DNA of 16,949 nucleotides from assembly GCA_024636225.1 (NCBI GenBank), contig JAGXHN010000024.1, positions 1 through 16,949 on the forward strand, given 5' to 3'. This document shows positions 6,993-14,231 of this stretch, piece by piece. Position 1 is the first letter of the stretch; every line of letters starts with the position of its first letter. Made by a program: the position numbers and the translations under genes. Origin of the DNA: Desulfuromonadaceae bacterium. Its GTDB lineage: Bacteria; Desulfobacterota; Desulfuromonadia; Desulfuromonadales; UBA2294. The notes beneath the pieces were generated by a model. It was not told the origin of the DNA. It ran no database searches and saw only the letters and a program-made list of their open reading frames with translations.

Positions 6993-7828
6993 TGACTGAC
7001 AATATTGAACTCTTTGGCGAATCGATCATCCACCACGGAAAAAACAACAATCGTGTTTATCTAATGAAGATCAACGCCGATGATTGCCCGGAACTGGTCG
7101 ATTATGCCCTCGAACTTTCCGCCGAAAAAGGGTATTCGAAAATTTTCGCCAAAACTCCGGCAGACAACCGCCACTCCTTTTTGCAAAATGGCTTTACAGC
7201 CGAGGCGAAGGTTCCGAATCTGTTTAACGGTGAAAAAGATGGCTATTTTTACAGTCAATTCATGCAGCCTGAACGCCGGATCGAAAGGGAGCCGGAGATG
7301 GTTGAAAAGATCATTCAAACCGCCAGCAACAAGTTTGTTGAAGTGGCGCCATCTCCTGAGCTCGATTCAGAGCTCAACTGGTGCATCATGGAGAAAAATG
7401 ATGTGCAGACGATGGCCAAACTCTACAGACAGGTTTTTGAAACCTACCCTTTTCCGGTTGATGATCCAGAATACCTGGCAAAGAGCATGGATGAAAATGT
7501 GATCTATCACGGCATCTGGCAAGAGAATGATCTGGTGGCACTGGCCTCGGCAGAGATCGATTCGGTCGGAGAGAATGTTGAGATGACAGATTTTGCGACG
7601 CGCCCGGATTTCCGCTCGCAGGGGCTGGCGACCTACCTGCTGGACAAGATGGAAGAAGATGTTCGCAGCAGAGGGATTCGCACTACCTATACCATCGCCC
7701 GGGCCTACTCATTCGGCATGAATATCACTTTTGCCAAACACGGCTACAGCTTCGCCGGCACCCTGACCAACAACACCCAGATTTTCGGGCAACTGGAGAG
7801 TATGAATGTCTGGTACAAACCGCTTTAA
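6992..7828 (+). CDS. ablB: Beta-lysine N6-acetyltransferase
   Basis: 278 residues; the ATG overlaps the ablA stop (TAATG), with GGAGAGGAG just upstream. It is a GNAT-fold enzyme that transfers acetyl from acetyl-CoA to the epsilon-amino group of beta-lysine to form the compatible solute N-epsilon-acetyl-beta-lysine in the cytoplasm. Residues about 130-275 form the GNAT domain, with the acetyl-CoA binding stretch at TRPDFRSQGLATYLL (Q/RxxGxA type) and a late GYSFAGTL strand. The N-terminal 100 residues are typical of AblB. Length and context fit the family. Together with AblA this points to salt adaptation. A strong hairpin terminator follows. Confidence 0.92.
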   Translation: MTDNIELFGESIIHHGKNNNRVYLMKINADDCPELVDYALELSAEKGYSKIFAKTPADNRHSFLQNGFTAEAKVPNLFNGEKDGYFYSQFMQPERRIEREPEMVEKIIQTASNKFVEVAPSPELDSELNWCIMEKNDVQTMAKLYRQVFETYPFPVDDPEYLAKSMDENVIYHGIWQENDLVALASAEIDSVGENVEMTDFATRPDFRSQGLATYLLDKMEEDVRSRGIRTTYTIARAYSFGMNITFAKHGYSFAGTLTNNTQIFGQLESMNVWYKPL

Positions 7829-7888
7829 AAGACTCAACAGCTCATTCTGTTAGAAAAATCCGACTGAGCAGCATGCTCAACTTTCAAT

Positions 7889-7934
7889 AAGCCTGTCATC
7901 CCAAAAAAGCTGCTTTTTGGGATGACAGGCTTTT
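7889..7934 (+). terminator. Terminator after ablB built from a repeat palindrome
   Basis: A 19-bp perfect stem (AAGCCTGTCATCCCAAAAA at 7889-7907 with its complement at 7914-7932), 6-nt loop and TTTT tail. The arms carry the TGTCATCCC core seen again at 8069-8077, so the terminator appears to belong to the local repeat family. Confidence 0.85.
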
Positions 7935-7938
7935 AAAG

Positions 7939-7994
7939 TCTGGATTCCCGATTAAACCCTCGGGAATGACCGCTATCACTTCTGTGAATCGCTA
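7939..7994 (+). repeat. Dispersed palindromic repeat, copy 1
   Basis: A 56-bp unit with an ATTCCCGA (7944-7951) / TCGGGAAT (7960-7967) palindrome and a conserved GTGAATCGCTA end. It matches 8112-8167 with about six differences. Intergenic GTCATTCCCG-type repeats of this kind are common in bacterial genomes. Confidence 0.8.
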
Positions 7995-8072
7995 GATTCA
8001 TTAAAAAAGAGGAAATTCACCAGTCTGCTCAATTATTACTACAAAAAATGCCATCCCCGCTCAAAAACTGTC

Positions 8073-8097
8073 ATCCCCGAATGCTCCTATCGGGGAT
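8073..8097. repeat. Palindrome ATCCCCGA/TCGGGGAT
   Basis: An 8-bp perfect stem with a 9-nt loop, preceded by CTGTC. It occupies the same place before repeat copy 2 that the ablB terminator hairpin occupies before copy 1, showing that a composite unit of about 105 bp was duplicated. It lies in the 465-nt gap between ablB and the Crp/Fnr gene. No gene is seen in that gap. Confidence 0.7.
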
Positions 8098-8111
8098 CCA
8101 TGCTTTTGGAA

Positions 8112-8167
8112 TCTGAATTCCCGATTAAACCCTCGGGAATGACAGCTATCGCTTTTGTGAATCGTTA
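8112..8167 (+). repeat. Dispersed palindromic repeat, copy 2
   Basis: Second copy of the 56-bp unit at 7939-7994, 173 bp downstream in direct orientation; the palindrome arms and the 8-nt loop are identical. Confidence 0.8.
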
Positions 8168-8293
8168 CAAAAAGAGAAGGCTTCCATATCGACATCCCTC
8201 CCACTTCAATATTGTGATAAATGCAAGCCTGTTGTAATATCCCCGGTCGATGCAGCGCCAGTTCGAAAAAATTTTGCATAAAAGGGAAAACCG

Positions 8294-8971
8294 ATGACCT
8301 TGACCGATGACATGAAATCATGCCCTTTGTTTGCCGACCTCAGCGCAGAAGAATTCAAACAGCTCGAGGCAATCGTTCACCGCCGCAAAGTTCAGCGCGG
8401 TGAACTCCTCTTCTCCGATGGCGATGCGGCAAAAGGGTTTTATGTTGTTGCTGAAGGACGGGTCAAAGTCTACAAACTCTCGGCCGACGGCAAGGAACGG
8501 ATTCTGCACATTGTGCAGCCCGGCTCAACCTTTGCCGAAGCAGCTATCTTCGGTGACGGCAACTACCCGGCCTACGCCGAACCGCTGGTCACCTCGACAC
8601 TCCTTTTTTTTCCGAAACGGGATTTTCTTAACCTGCTGCACAACCAATCGCAGATGGCGATTAATATGATCGCTGGCCTCTCCCGTTATCTGCGCCAGTT
8701 TGCCACCCAGGTGGAACAGCTTACTTTTCAGGATGTCCCGGCCCGTCTCGCCAAGTATCTGCTCACCCTCCCCGGTGCAGCGACAGGTCGCGTCGTTCTC
8801 CCGATCTCCAAAGGACAACTCGCCTCGAATCTCGGAACCGTCAGCGAAACCTTGTCGCGCACCCTGCGCAAACTTGCCGACGAAGGATTGCTGGCCGTTG
8901 AAGGGAAAAATATCACTCTGCTTGATTCGGATGAACTCGAAGAGCTCGCCATCAGCACCAAAGAGCGATAA
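8294..8971 (+). CDS. Crp/Fnr family transcriptional regulator, Dnr/HcpR-like
   Basis: 225 residues, ribosome site AAAGGGAAAA. Residues about 10-120 form the cyclic-nucleotide-binding-like sensor domain. The cAMP-contact Arg-Ser motif of CRP is absent; the corresponding stretch is FGDGNYPAYAEPL, a form I associate with Dnr-like members. The dimer helix is at about 118-150. The recognition helix is TVSETLSRTLRKL, with Glu185, Ser188 and Arg189 in the E-x-x-S-R pattern that reads TTGA half-sites in FNR. Cys10 is the only cysteine, so it cannot carry an FNR-type Fe-S cluster. Heme or NO sensing, as in Dnr or HcpR, is a reasonable guess. Two TTGA(C/T)-N4-GTCAA sites at 13598 and 14033 are plausible targets. 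A strong terminator follows. Confidence 0.88.
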   Translation: MTLTDDMKSCPLFADLSAEEFKQLEAIVHRRKVQRGELLFSDGDAAKGFYVVAEGRVKVYKLSADGKERILHIVQPGSTFAEAAIFGDGNYPAYAEPLVTSTLLFFPKRDFLNLLHNQSQMAINMIAGLSRYLRQFATQVEQLTFQDVPARLAKYLLTLPGAATGRVVLPISKGQLASNLGTVSETLSRTLRKLADEGLLAVEGKNITLLDSDELEELAISTKER

Positions 8972-9000
8972 ACCAAACCGGCGCATTGTTGATTTCAATA

Positions 9001-9042
9001 AAAAAAAGCGGGCCGGATCTGATGATCCGGCCCGCTTTTTTA
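9001..9042. terminator. Bidirectional terminator between converging genes
   Basis: AAAAAAGCGGGCCGGATC (9002-9019) pairs with its complement (9024-9041) around a 4-nt loop. A and T runs on each side make it work for both the Crp/Fnr gene and the opposing Bax-inhibitor-like gene. Confidence 0.92.
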
Positions 9043-9062
9043 TCACGATTTTGAATTGACCC

Positions 9063-9764
9063 TCAGCGGCGATTCCCCATAACCCGCAGCAACATCAAAA
9101 ACAGATTGATGAAGTCGAGATAGAGATGCAGAGCGCCGATGATTGCAGCTTTATGCCGGGTTTCACCATCAGCAAAACCGGCTTCGCCGAGACGCTTTAT
9201 TTTCTGCGTATCGTAGGCGGTAAGACCGACAAAAACCAGAACCCCGATATAACTTGTCACATAGTGAATAACAGGGCTCTGCAAAAAGAGATTAACAACC
9301 GACGCGATAATGATGCCGATCAGCCCCATAAAAAGAAAACTTCCCCACCCTGAGAGGTCACGTTTTGTGACAAATCCGTAAACACTCATGGCGCCAAACG
9401 TACCGGAGGCGACAAAAAAAGCGCTGGCGATAGAGCTGCTGGTGTAGACAAGAAAGATCGACGCGAACGTCACCCCGCTCAGAGCCGAGTAAAAAAGAAA
9501 CATCAGGGTCGCGGTATACGCACTGATCTTGTTGATCGCCGCCGAGAGAGCAACAACCAGACCGAGCTCGGCGATCACCAGACCGTAAAAGACCAGCTTG
9601 TTGCTAAAAATAAGATTGAGTAAAGTTTCACTGGAAAGAGTGATGACAGACGCCAGAGCGGTCAGCAACAGACCGGCGGTCATCCAGATATAGACTTTGG
9701 GCATGAAACTGACTTCAACGGCCTCTATGCCTGTAGCAGCATAGATATTATTCGGGTTAGACAT
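9063..9764 (-). CDS. Bax inhibitor-1/YccA family membrane protein
   Basis: 233 residues, ribosome site AAGGAG on the minus strand. It shows seven hydrophobic segments after a short cytoplasmic N-terminus (first at about 25-45, last at about 205-225). The family signature near the end is ALHLYLDFINLFLMLLR, with conserved Asp residues in TAYDTQ and YLDF that in BsYetJ/BI-1 proteins form the pH-sensing di-aspartyl latch of a calcium-leak channel. It is an inner-membrane protein. Bacterial homologues include YccA, a modulator of FtsH proteolysis; which role applies cannot be told from sequence. It stands alone, diverging from the sensor kinase gene. Confidence 0.9.
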   Translation of the reverse strand: MSNPNNIYAATGIEAVEVSFMPKVYIWMTAGLLLTALASVITLSSETLLNLIFSNKLVFYGLVIAELGLVVALSAAINKISAYTATLMFLFYSALSGVTFASIFLVYTSSSIASAFFVASGTFGAMSVYGFVTKRDLSGWGSFLFMGLIGIIIASVVNLFLQSPVIHYVTSYIGVLVFVGLTAYDTQKIKRLGEAGFADGETRHKAAIIGALHLYLDFINLFLMLLRVMGNRR

Positions 9765-9948
9765 TTCTATTACTCCTTGAATGTATTGTTTTTAGAGTAT
9801 ATACATATCGGATTCATTTGAAAAGTAAAACCGTTTCTCCCCGGCTCAACTGTTTGCATAACCCAAAAAAAGCAGAACGTGTTCAGATAAACGGCAATAA
9901 AAAGATACAGCAGACAGGGCAATTAATAAAATTTCTTTAGGCAGTACA

Positions 9949-11790
9949 ATGACGTCTTCCAGAACGACAATATGGATTATCGCGGCGATCCTCTGGTCGG
10001 GGCTGATTGCAGCTCTTGCGTGGCAGGGGCTTGTCGACAGTCAACAGACAATCGTTGATCTCGCCGAAGTGCAGGCCCGTGCCAACTTCAACAATGATAA
10101 TGCTTATCAAAATTGGGCTGCCTTGCATGGTGGGGTCTATGTCCCCGTCACAGAGAAGACCCCGCCTAATCCTTTTCTGGCCCATATGCCTGAGCGGGAT
10201 ATCACGACCCCGTCCGGGAGGATCCTTACCCTTGTCAATCACGCCTATATCACCCGACAAATTCACGAGCAGGTCAACCCGGAATACGGAGTGAAGGAGA
10301 AAATCACCAGCCTGAATCCGGTTCATCCTGAGAATGGTCCTGACGCGTGGGAACGCAAGGCACTCCTCGCGATTAAGACAACAGAAAGGGTTGTCAGAAG
10401 TATTGAGTTTATACGAGGTGAGAAATATCTCCGGATGATGTTTCCACTGCATATCGATGCCGACTGTTTGAAATGTCACAATAGCCAGATATCTCTACCT
10501 GGAGGTCAATATGGCGGCATCAGCATCGCGGTACCTTTTGCGCCATTTCTGGCCGCCATACAATCGACAGCTGTCAAAATATTGATGATGCTCCTTTTTG
10601 TCTGGGCGTTGGGGGTTGGACTGCTTCTGTTTTCCTATCATCTGGTCAAAAATCAATTCGCGATTGTCGAAGAGGCGCTGATTGAGACAAAAACCCTTGA
10701 GATTAAATACCGGACACTGTTTGATCAGGCCGCAGGGGGGATCTGCGTTACGGATATAACAACGGGCGAAATCATCGACTGTAATCAGAGTCTGGCCGAG
10801 TTAGTCGGACGAACCCGTCTTGAGTTGATCGGTCAACCGCAGGCTATTCTCTTTCCGCCGTCAGAACAAAAGACCTCTGGAGAAAATCTGGAGAAAATCT
10901 GGCGATACAAAAATGATGATACCGCCCATACTCTGGAAAAAAAGCTGCTTACCAAAGGTGGCGAGATGATCGATGTGCAGATCAAGGCTGCACCGCTTGA
11001 AATCGAAGGGAAAAAATTAGTCCAGGGATTCTTTTACGATCTCTCCCTGCAAAAAAAACTGTATGCCGAGGCAATACGATCATCACAACTCGCCTCGGTT
11101 GGTGAACTTTCAGCCGGGGTCGCGCATGAAATCAATAATCCGATCGGCGGTGTCATCAATTATGCCCAGATCCTTCTGAATAACAATAAGGGAGACGAAT
11201 TTGAGCGCGACATTCTCAATAGAATCATCAAAGAAGGACAGCGAATTGCACAGATCGTCAAAAGTCTTTTATCCTTTGCCCGCAAAGGGGAGAATAAACA
11301 ATATATTTACGATTTGAAAAAGGTGATCACTGAGCCGCTGATTCTGATTAATGCACACCTTATCAAGGATGGGATTACGGTTAAACTCGATATCATGAAA
11401 GACCTGCCAGCAATCAAATGTGATCCGCAGCAGATAGAGCAGCTCGTGCTGAACCTGGTCAACAATTCAAGATACGCTCTGAATGAAAAATATCCCGGAG
11501 CCGATACGAATAAACGGATCGAAATATCAGCAAAGGTTGCACCGTTCAGAGCGAACGAATCGATCCAGATGATCTTTACCGATTACGGCACAGGCATCCC
11601 GGCCGAAAAATTGCCGAAGATCAAAGAGGCCTTCTGTACCTCCAAACCGCTGGGGAAAGGGACAGGCCTGGGATTGAGCATCTGTGAAGAGATCGTCGCA
11701 AATCATGGTGGGCAGTTCGATATTGAGAGTGAGTACGGAGAGTATACCCGGAGTACTATTTACCTCCCCCTCGAAACAGAGGACAAATAA
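9949..11790 (+). CDS. Heme-c sensor histidine kinase (DUF3365-PAS-HisKA-HATPase)
   Basis: 613 residues. TM1 is at about 7-26 and TM2 at about 207-230, framing a periplasmic domain of about 180 residues. That domain fits DUF3365 (Tll0287-like) and contains one c-type heme site, Cys173-x2-Cys176-His177 (CLKCH), near its end. After TM2 comes a PAS domain (about 252-365), then HisKA with phospho-acceptor His393 in AGVAHEINNP, and an ATPase domain with N box NLVNNSRYAL, G1 DYGTGIP and G2 GKGTGLGLS. All catalytic motifs are intact. A single covalent heme suggests sensing of redox state or a diatomic gas at the periplasmic side. Only a weak ribosome site (TTTAGG) precedes the ATG. The response regulator 77 nt downstream is the likely partner. 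Confidence 0.9.
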   Translation: MTSSRTTIWIIAAILWSGLIAALAWQGLVDSQQTIVDLAEVQARANFNNDNAYQNWAALHGGVYVPVTEKTPPNPFLAHMPERDITTPSGRILTLVNHAYITRQIHEQVNPEYGVKEKITSLNPVHPENGPDAWERKALLAIKTTERVVRSIEFIRGEKYLRMMFPLHIDADCLKCHNSQISLPGGQYGGISIAVPFAPFLAAIQSTAVKILMMLLFVWALGVGLLLFSYHLVKNQFAIVEEALIETKTLEIKYRTLFDQAAGGICVTDITTGEIIDCNQSLAELVGRTRLELIGQPQAILFPPSEQKTSGENLEKIWRYKNDDTAHTLEKKLLTKGGEMIDVQIKAAPLEIEGKKLVQGFFYDLSLQKKLYAEAIRSSQLASVGELSAGVAHEINNPIGGVINYAQILLNNNKGDEFERDILNRIIKEGQRIAQIVKSLLSFARKGENKQYIYDLKKVITEPLILINAHLIKDGITVKLDIMKDLPAIKCDPQQIEQLVLNLVNNSRYALNEKYPGADTNKRIEISAKVAPFRANESIQMIFTDYGTGIPAEKLPKIKEAFCTSKPLGKGTGLGLSICEEIVANHGGQFDIESEYGEYTRSTIYLPLETEDK

Positions 11791-11811
11791 ACTTGCACCA
11801 ACTCTTGATTC

Positions 11812-11844
11812 ATCTGTAAGATAATCTCACAAATTATTACAGAT
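11812..11844 (+). repeat. Hairpin between kinase and response regulator genes
   Basis: ATCTGTAA (11812-11819) pairs perfectly with TTACAGAT (11837-11844), with a 17-nt loop and no T-run. It may set the ratio of the two messages or be a protein site. Confidence 0.45.
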
Positions 11845-11867
11845 AAGAATTTCAAAGGAGAGCATCA

Positions 11868-12614
11868 ATGGGCTACAAAATACTGGTGGTTGACGACGAA
11901 GAGAACATCCGCTTTACCTTCAACAACTTTTTAACCCATGCCGGTTACGAAGTTGTCACAGCACAGAATCTGAATGAAGGGATGCAGCTGCTCGGTGATG
12001 ATATTGATCTGATCTTCCTCGACATTCTTCTCGGTACCGACAACGGCCTGGCTCTTCTACGTGAGGTTAAAGAGCGCGGCATGCTCACCCCGGTCATTAT
12101 GATAACCGGTTCGCCCGAGGTTGAAACCGCGACAGAAGCCCTGCGTTATGGCGCCTACGATTACATCCCCAAGCCGATTCTGCAAGAGACCCTGTTGCGG
12201 GTTGCCGACAAAGCCTTAACCTACAGCCGGCTGCTCCGGGACAAAGAGACGATGCGCATGCGTCTGGAGGGCCTTTTCCGCTGTGCCTCAGAAGGGATCA
12301 TCATTACGGATACACAGTTACAGGTGGCCGAATTAAATAATGCCGCCAAAAATATTTTCGCTTGTGACGATTCTATTATCGGCAGTCGACTCGAAGATTT
12401 AAGCGGTGATAAACGTTACGAATCGCTAGCAAAATTCAGCGACATGATCAAAGCCCGCTTCGCAGGCGAGATTTATCAGATCGTAAGCAAAACGCCGGGG
12501 GGTGAGGATAAGATACTCAGTCTGACCGCCTCACCCCTGACAAATGCAGAGAAGGTCGATTACGGGTACATCCTGGTGGTGCGTGAAGAACGAATAGTCG
12601 CCGACGCGGTCTGA
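11868..12614 (+). CDS. Response regulator with PAS domain (REC-PAS), no output domain
   Basis: 248 residues, ribosome site AAAGGAGAG. The receiver domain (1-120) has acidic pair Asp9-Asp10, phosphorylation site Asp52 in IFLDILL, Thr80 and Lys102 in PKPI. A PAS domain follows at about residues 133-240 (LEGLFRCASEGIIITDTQLQV onward). There is no DNA-binding, GGDEF, HD or kinase part, and the chain ends soon after the PAS domain. It is cognate to the upstream heme-c kinase by position. With no output module it would act through protein contacts, as a phosphate sink, or in a relay to another kinase. Confidence 0.88.
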   Translation: MGYKILVVDDEENIRFTFNNFLTHAGYEVVTAQNLNEGMQLLGDDIDLIFLDILLGTDNGLALLREVKERGMLTPVIMITGSPEVETATEALRYGAYDYIPKPILQETLLRVADKALTYSRLLRDKETMRMRLEGLFRCASEGIIITDTQLQVAELNNAAKNIFACDDSIIGSRLEDLSGDKRYESLAKFSDMIKARFAGEIYQIVSKTPGGEDKILSLTASPLTNAEKVDYGYILVVREERIVADAV

Positions 12615-12657
12615 CTTATTTTGAGCCGACAGTCTAAACCGACCAGATCAAAACCGG

Positions 12658-12690
12658 CAACGGGGATTGAATAGAATTCAATCCCCGTTG
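12658..12690. terminator. Terminator hairpin between converging genes
   Basis: CAACGGGGATTGAAT (12658-12672) pairs with ATTCAATCCCCGTTG (12676-12690) with a 3-nt loop. A short TTTC follows on the plus strand. It serves the response regulator gene and probably the opposing ferredoxin gene. Confidence 0.75.
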
Positions 12691-12714
12691 TTTCAGTTCC
12701 AAGGGTGTTACTCT

Positions 12715-13512
12715 TTAACGTTCGATCAACTCGCCCCGAACCCCCACACAGACCGACTCAATCGGAATATTTTGGCCGCTGTCAGCGACTGCCTGGCGAG
12801 CCATCATCAACAGACCGCCGCAACACGGCACTTCCATGTGACAAATTGTCAGGCTCTTGATCTGTCCCTGGGTGATCATCGCCGTAATTTTATTGACGTA
12901 GTTCGAAGTGTCATCAAGCTTTGGACAGGCGATAATCAATGCTTTCCCTTTGAGAATATCGCGATGAAATTCCGGGTAGGCAAACGGCGCACAATCGGCG
13001 GCGAACAGAACATCGGCGCCCTGCAAGAACGGGGCGGTCGGCGGCACCAGATGGAGCTGAACCGGCCATTGACGCAACTCCGTCGGACGCTGGCCGCTCG
13101 CATCGTCTGCTGAACTCTTTTGCGGGGGAATCGATTGCATCCGTGAGCCGGGGCAACCACCACCGGCGGGTGGCGTCGGTTTGGCAAAATCAGACACTTT
13201 GGTTGATGGGCAGCCGCACTCATGCGGGGCCTGTTGCTTCTGGGCAGCAAAAGCTGCGAGCTTTTCCGGGGCATTTTTCTTCAAATGTTCCTCCACTATC
13301 TCTTCGTCAAAGTTGTCCGCTTCGCGTTTCTCAACATGAATCGCATCCTGCGGGCAGTGTCCGAGGCAGGCACCGAGTCCATCACACAGATTTTCGGCCA
13401 GCAGTCTCGCCTTGCCGTCGATGATTTTGATCGCCCCTTCGGCACATGCCGGGACGCAAAGGCCACAACCGTCACACTTATCTTCATCAATCGTTACAAT
13501 CTCACGTATCAT
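12715..13512 (-). CDS. Ferredoxin-domain 4Fe-4S protein with C-terminal CCGG domain
   Basis: 265 residues, ribosome site AAAAGGAG. The N-terminal ferredoxin domain has Cys13, 16, 19 and 23 in the first motif. The second motif is CDGLGACLGHCP (Cys43, 49, 53), in which the usual second cysteine is Leu46, so one cluster has only three of the standard ligands. A Cys- and Pro-rich linker (Cys99, 101, 120) leads to a C-terminal domain (about 145-260) with LRQWPVQLHLVPP, Cys174, Cys196 (ACPKLD), Cys224 and a CCGG motif (Cys230-231). This architecture is widespread in anaerobes; its redox partner is not established. I recall such ferredoxins near hcp genes and in HcpR regulons. An FNR/HcpR-like palindrome sits upstream at class-II distance from a TAGTAT -10 box. 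Confidence 0.85.
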   Translation of the reverse strand: MIREIVTIDEDKCDGCGLCVPACAEGAIKIIDGKARLLAENLCDGLGACLGHCPQDAIHVEKREADNFDEEIVEEHLKKNAPEKLAAFAAQKQQAPHECGCPSTKVSDFAKPTPPAGGGCPGSRMQSIPPQKSSADDASGQRPTELRQWPVQLHLVPPTAPFLQGADVLFAADCAPFAYPEFHRDILKGKALIIACPKLDDTSNYVNKITAMITQGQIKSLTICHMEVPCCGGLLMMARQAVADSGQNIPIESVCVGVRGELIER

Positions 13513-13568
13513 ATTATCGCTCCTTTTATAGGCTAAATATTTTCGTATTGATCTGTTTATCTGTCACG

Positions 13569-13611
13569 ATACTAACCTGTAAACAGAGGTTCGATCCTTG
13601 ACCGGAGTCAA
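13569..13611 (-). promoter_or_regulatory. FNR/HcpR-like site and -10 box of ferredoxin gene
   Basis: TTGAC-CGGA-GTCAA (13598-13611) is a perfect 5+4+5 palindrome, as bound by HcpR/FNR-type regulators (TTGAC or TTGAT half-sites with 4-nt spacing). On the minus strand TAGTAT (13574-13569) lies downstream. A start at 13563 would place the site centre at -41.5, the class-II activator position. Confidence 0.6.
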
Positions 13612-13623
13612 AAGTATCTTTTT

Positions 13624-13998
13624 TTAAAAAAAGAGATGCCAGAGCAGATCGATGCGACCGCGTCGCAGCAGCTTTTGACCGGAGAAACGCATCACCTCTT
13701 TAACCTGCTGCCGGTATACCGGCTTGTAGCAGTGCACCGGGCACTGTTTGCAGACCGGTTTCGGTTCAAGGGGGCAGGCGATACGCCGGGCGACGGCGTA
13801 TCCAAGAAAATCGCGACAGTCGGCGCAAAGCTGCTGCTCCCCTGCAACCAGCGGTTCGGTCGAGGTACAGCCAACATCGGTTCCGATCGTTGGCACATCG
13901 TGATGGTAGCGGCAGTAGATCGCGGTAAAGCTGACCAAAAGACGCAGGTCTTTTCGCTCTTTTTTTGTTAAAGATATCGGTTGCGTCTGAGTTGTCAT
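13624..13998 (-). CDS. ygbA: YgbA-type (nitrous oxide-stimulated promoter family) protein
   Basis: 124 residues from the ATG at 13998. A TTG at 14046 in frame is rejected because it lies inside the regulator palindrome. The protein is small, basic and cysteine rich: CRYHH (29-33), LCADCRDFLGYA (Cys58, Cys61), CP (75), CKQCPVHCYKP (Cys83, 86, 90) and VMRFSGQKLL. This matches by eye the YgbA_NO family, whose E. coli member is induced by nitric oxide through NsrR. The cysteine/histidine set suggests a metal site. The precise biochemical role is not known to me. No Shine-Dalgarno precedes the ATG, and promoter geometry predicts a leaderless message. It may be cotranscribed with, or precede, the ferredoxin gene. 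Confidence 0.8.
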   Translation of the reverse strand: MTTQTQPISLTKKERKDLRLLVSFTAIYCRYHHDVPTIGTDVGCTSTEPLVAGEQQLCADCRDFLGYAVARRIACPLEPKPVCKQCPVHCYKPVYRQQVKEVMRFSGQKLLRRGRIDLLWHLFF

Positions 13999-14005
13999 AG
14001 TCGTG

Positions 14006-14046
14006 AGGATAGCATGTTCAAGCAGAATTGATTTGATGCGCGTCAA
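14006..14046 (-). promoter_or_regulatory. FNR/HcpR-like site and extended -10 of ygbA-type gene
   Basis: TTGAT-GCGC-GTCAA (14033-14046) is a near-perfect palindrome with one half of FNR type and the other of HcpR type. On the minus strand TGCTATCCT gives an extended -10 (hexamer 14011-14006). The site centre (14039.5) is exactly 41.5 bases upstream of the A of the ATG at 13998. Confidence 0.6.
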
Positions 14047-14097
14047 AAATTAAAAAAAGTCTGTGACTGTTCAGCGCTTCGATTACGGCTTGAGCGA

Positions 14098-14113
14098 GGT
14101 GCTGAATAATTAC
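14098..14113 (-). repeat. 16-bp inverted repeat, right copy
   Basis: Exact reverse complement of 2769-2784. On the minus strand it continues into TTCAGC...GCTGAA pairing and then CAGTCACAGACTTTTTTT, which could serve as a terminator for the crcB-mnmM operon. Confidence 0.6.
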
Positions 14114-14231
14114 AAAATTCTTTGCGCCTTTTGCAAAAGTCCCTTTACGTCATTCCCGAAACAATTTTGATCCGGAATTTTCAATCAGGGTATGAACAGT
14201 TCAACAGCGTCTTTTCCCTTCGCATCAATGG

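Noticed and set aside
7889..8167. CRISPR array
   Set aside because: Only two imperfect copies 173 bp apart, with internal palindromes and no regular spacers or cas genes.
8525..9046. Antisense open frame of 173 codons across the Crp/Fnr gene
   Set aside because: It overlaps an unmistakable Crp/Fnr gene, begins inside the terminator hairpin and has no recognisable family.
9937..10479. Antisense frame of 180 codons at the start of the sensor kinase gene
   Set aside because: It lies opposite the TM1 and heme-domain coding region, with no ribosome site or motifs; treated as a shadow.
13586..13600. tRNA T-loop-like AGGTTCGATCC
   Set aside because: No acceptor, D or anticodon arms can be built around it; the adjacent bases form the regulator palindrome.
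2769..14113. Composite transposon bounded by the 16-bp inverted repeats
   Set aside because: No transposase or integrase lies between them, no target duplication is visible, and the content is ordinary chromosomal genes; kept only as a repeat observation.
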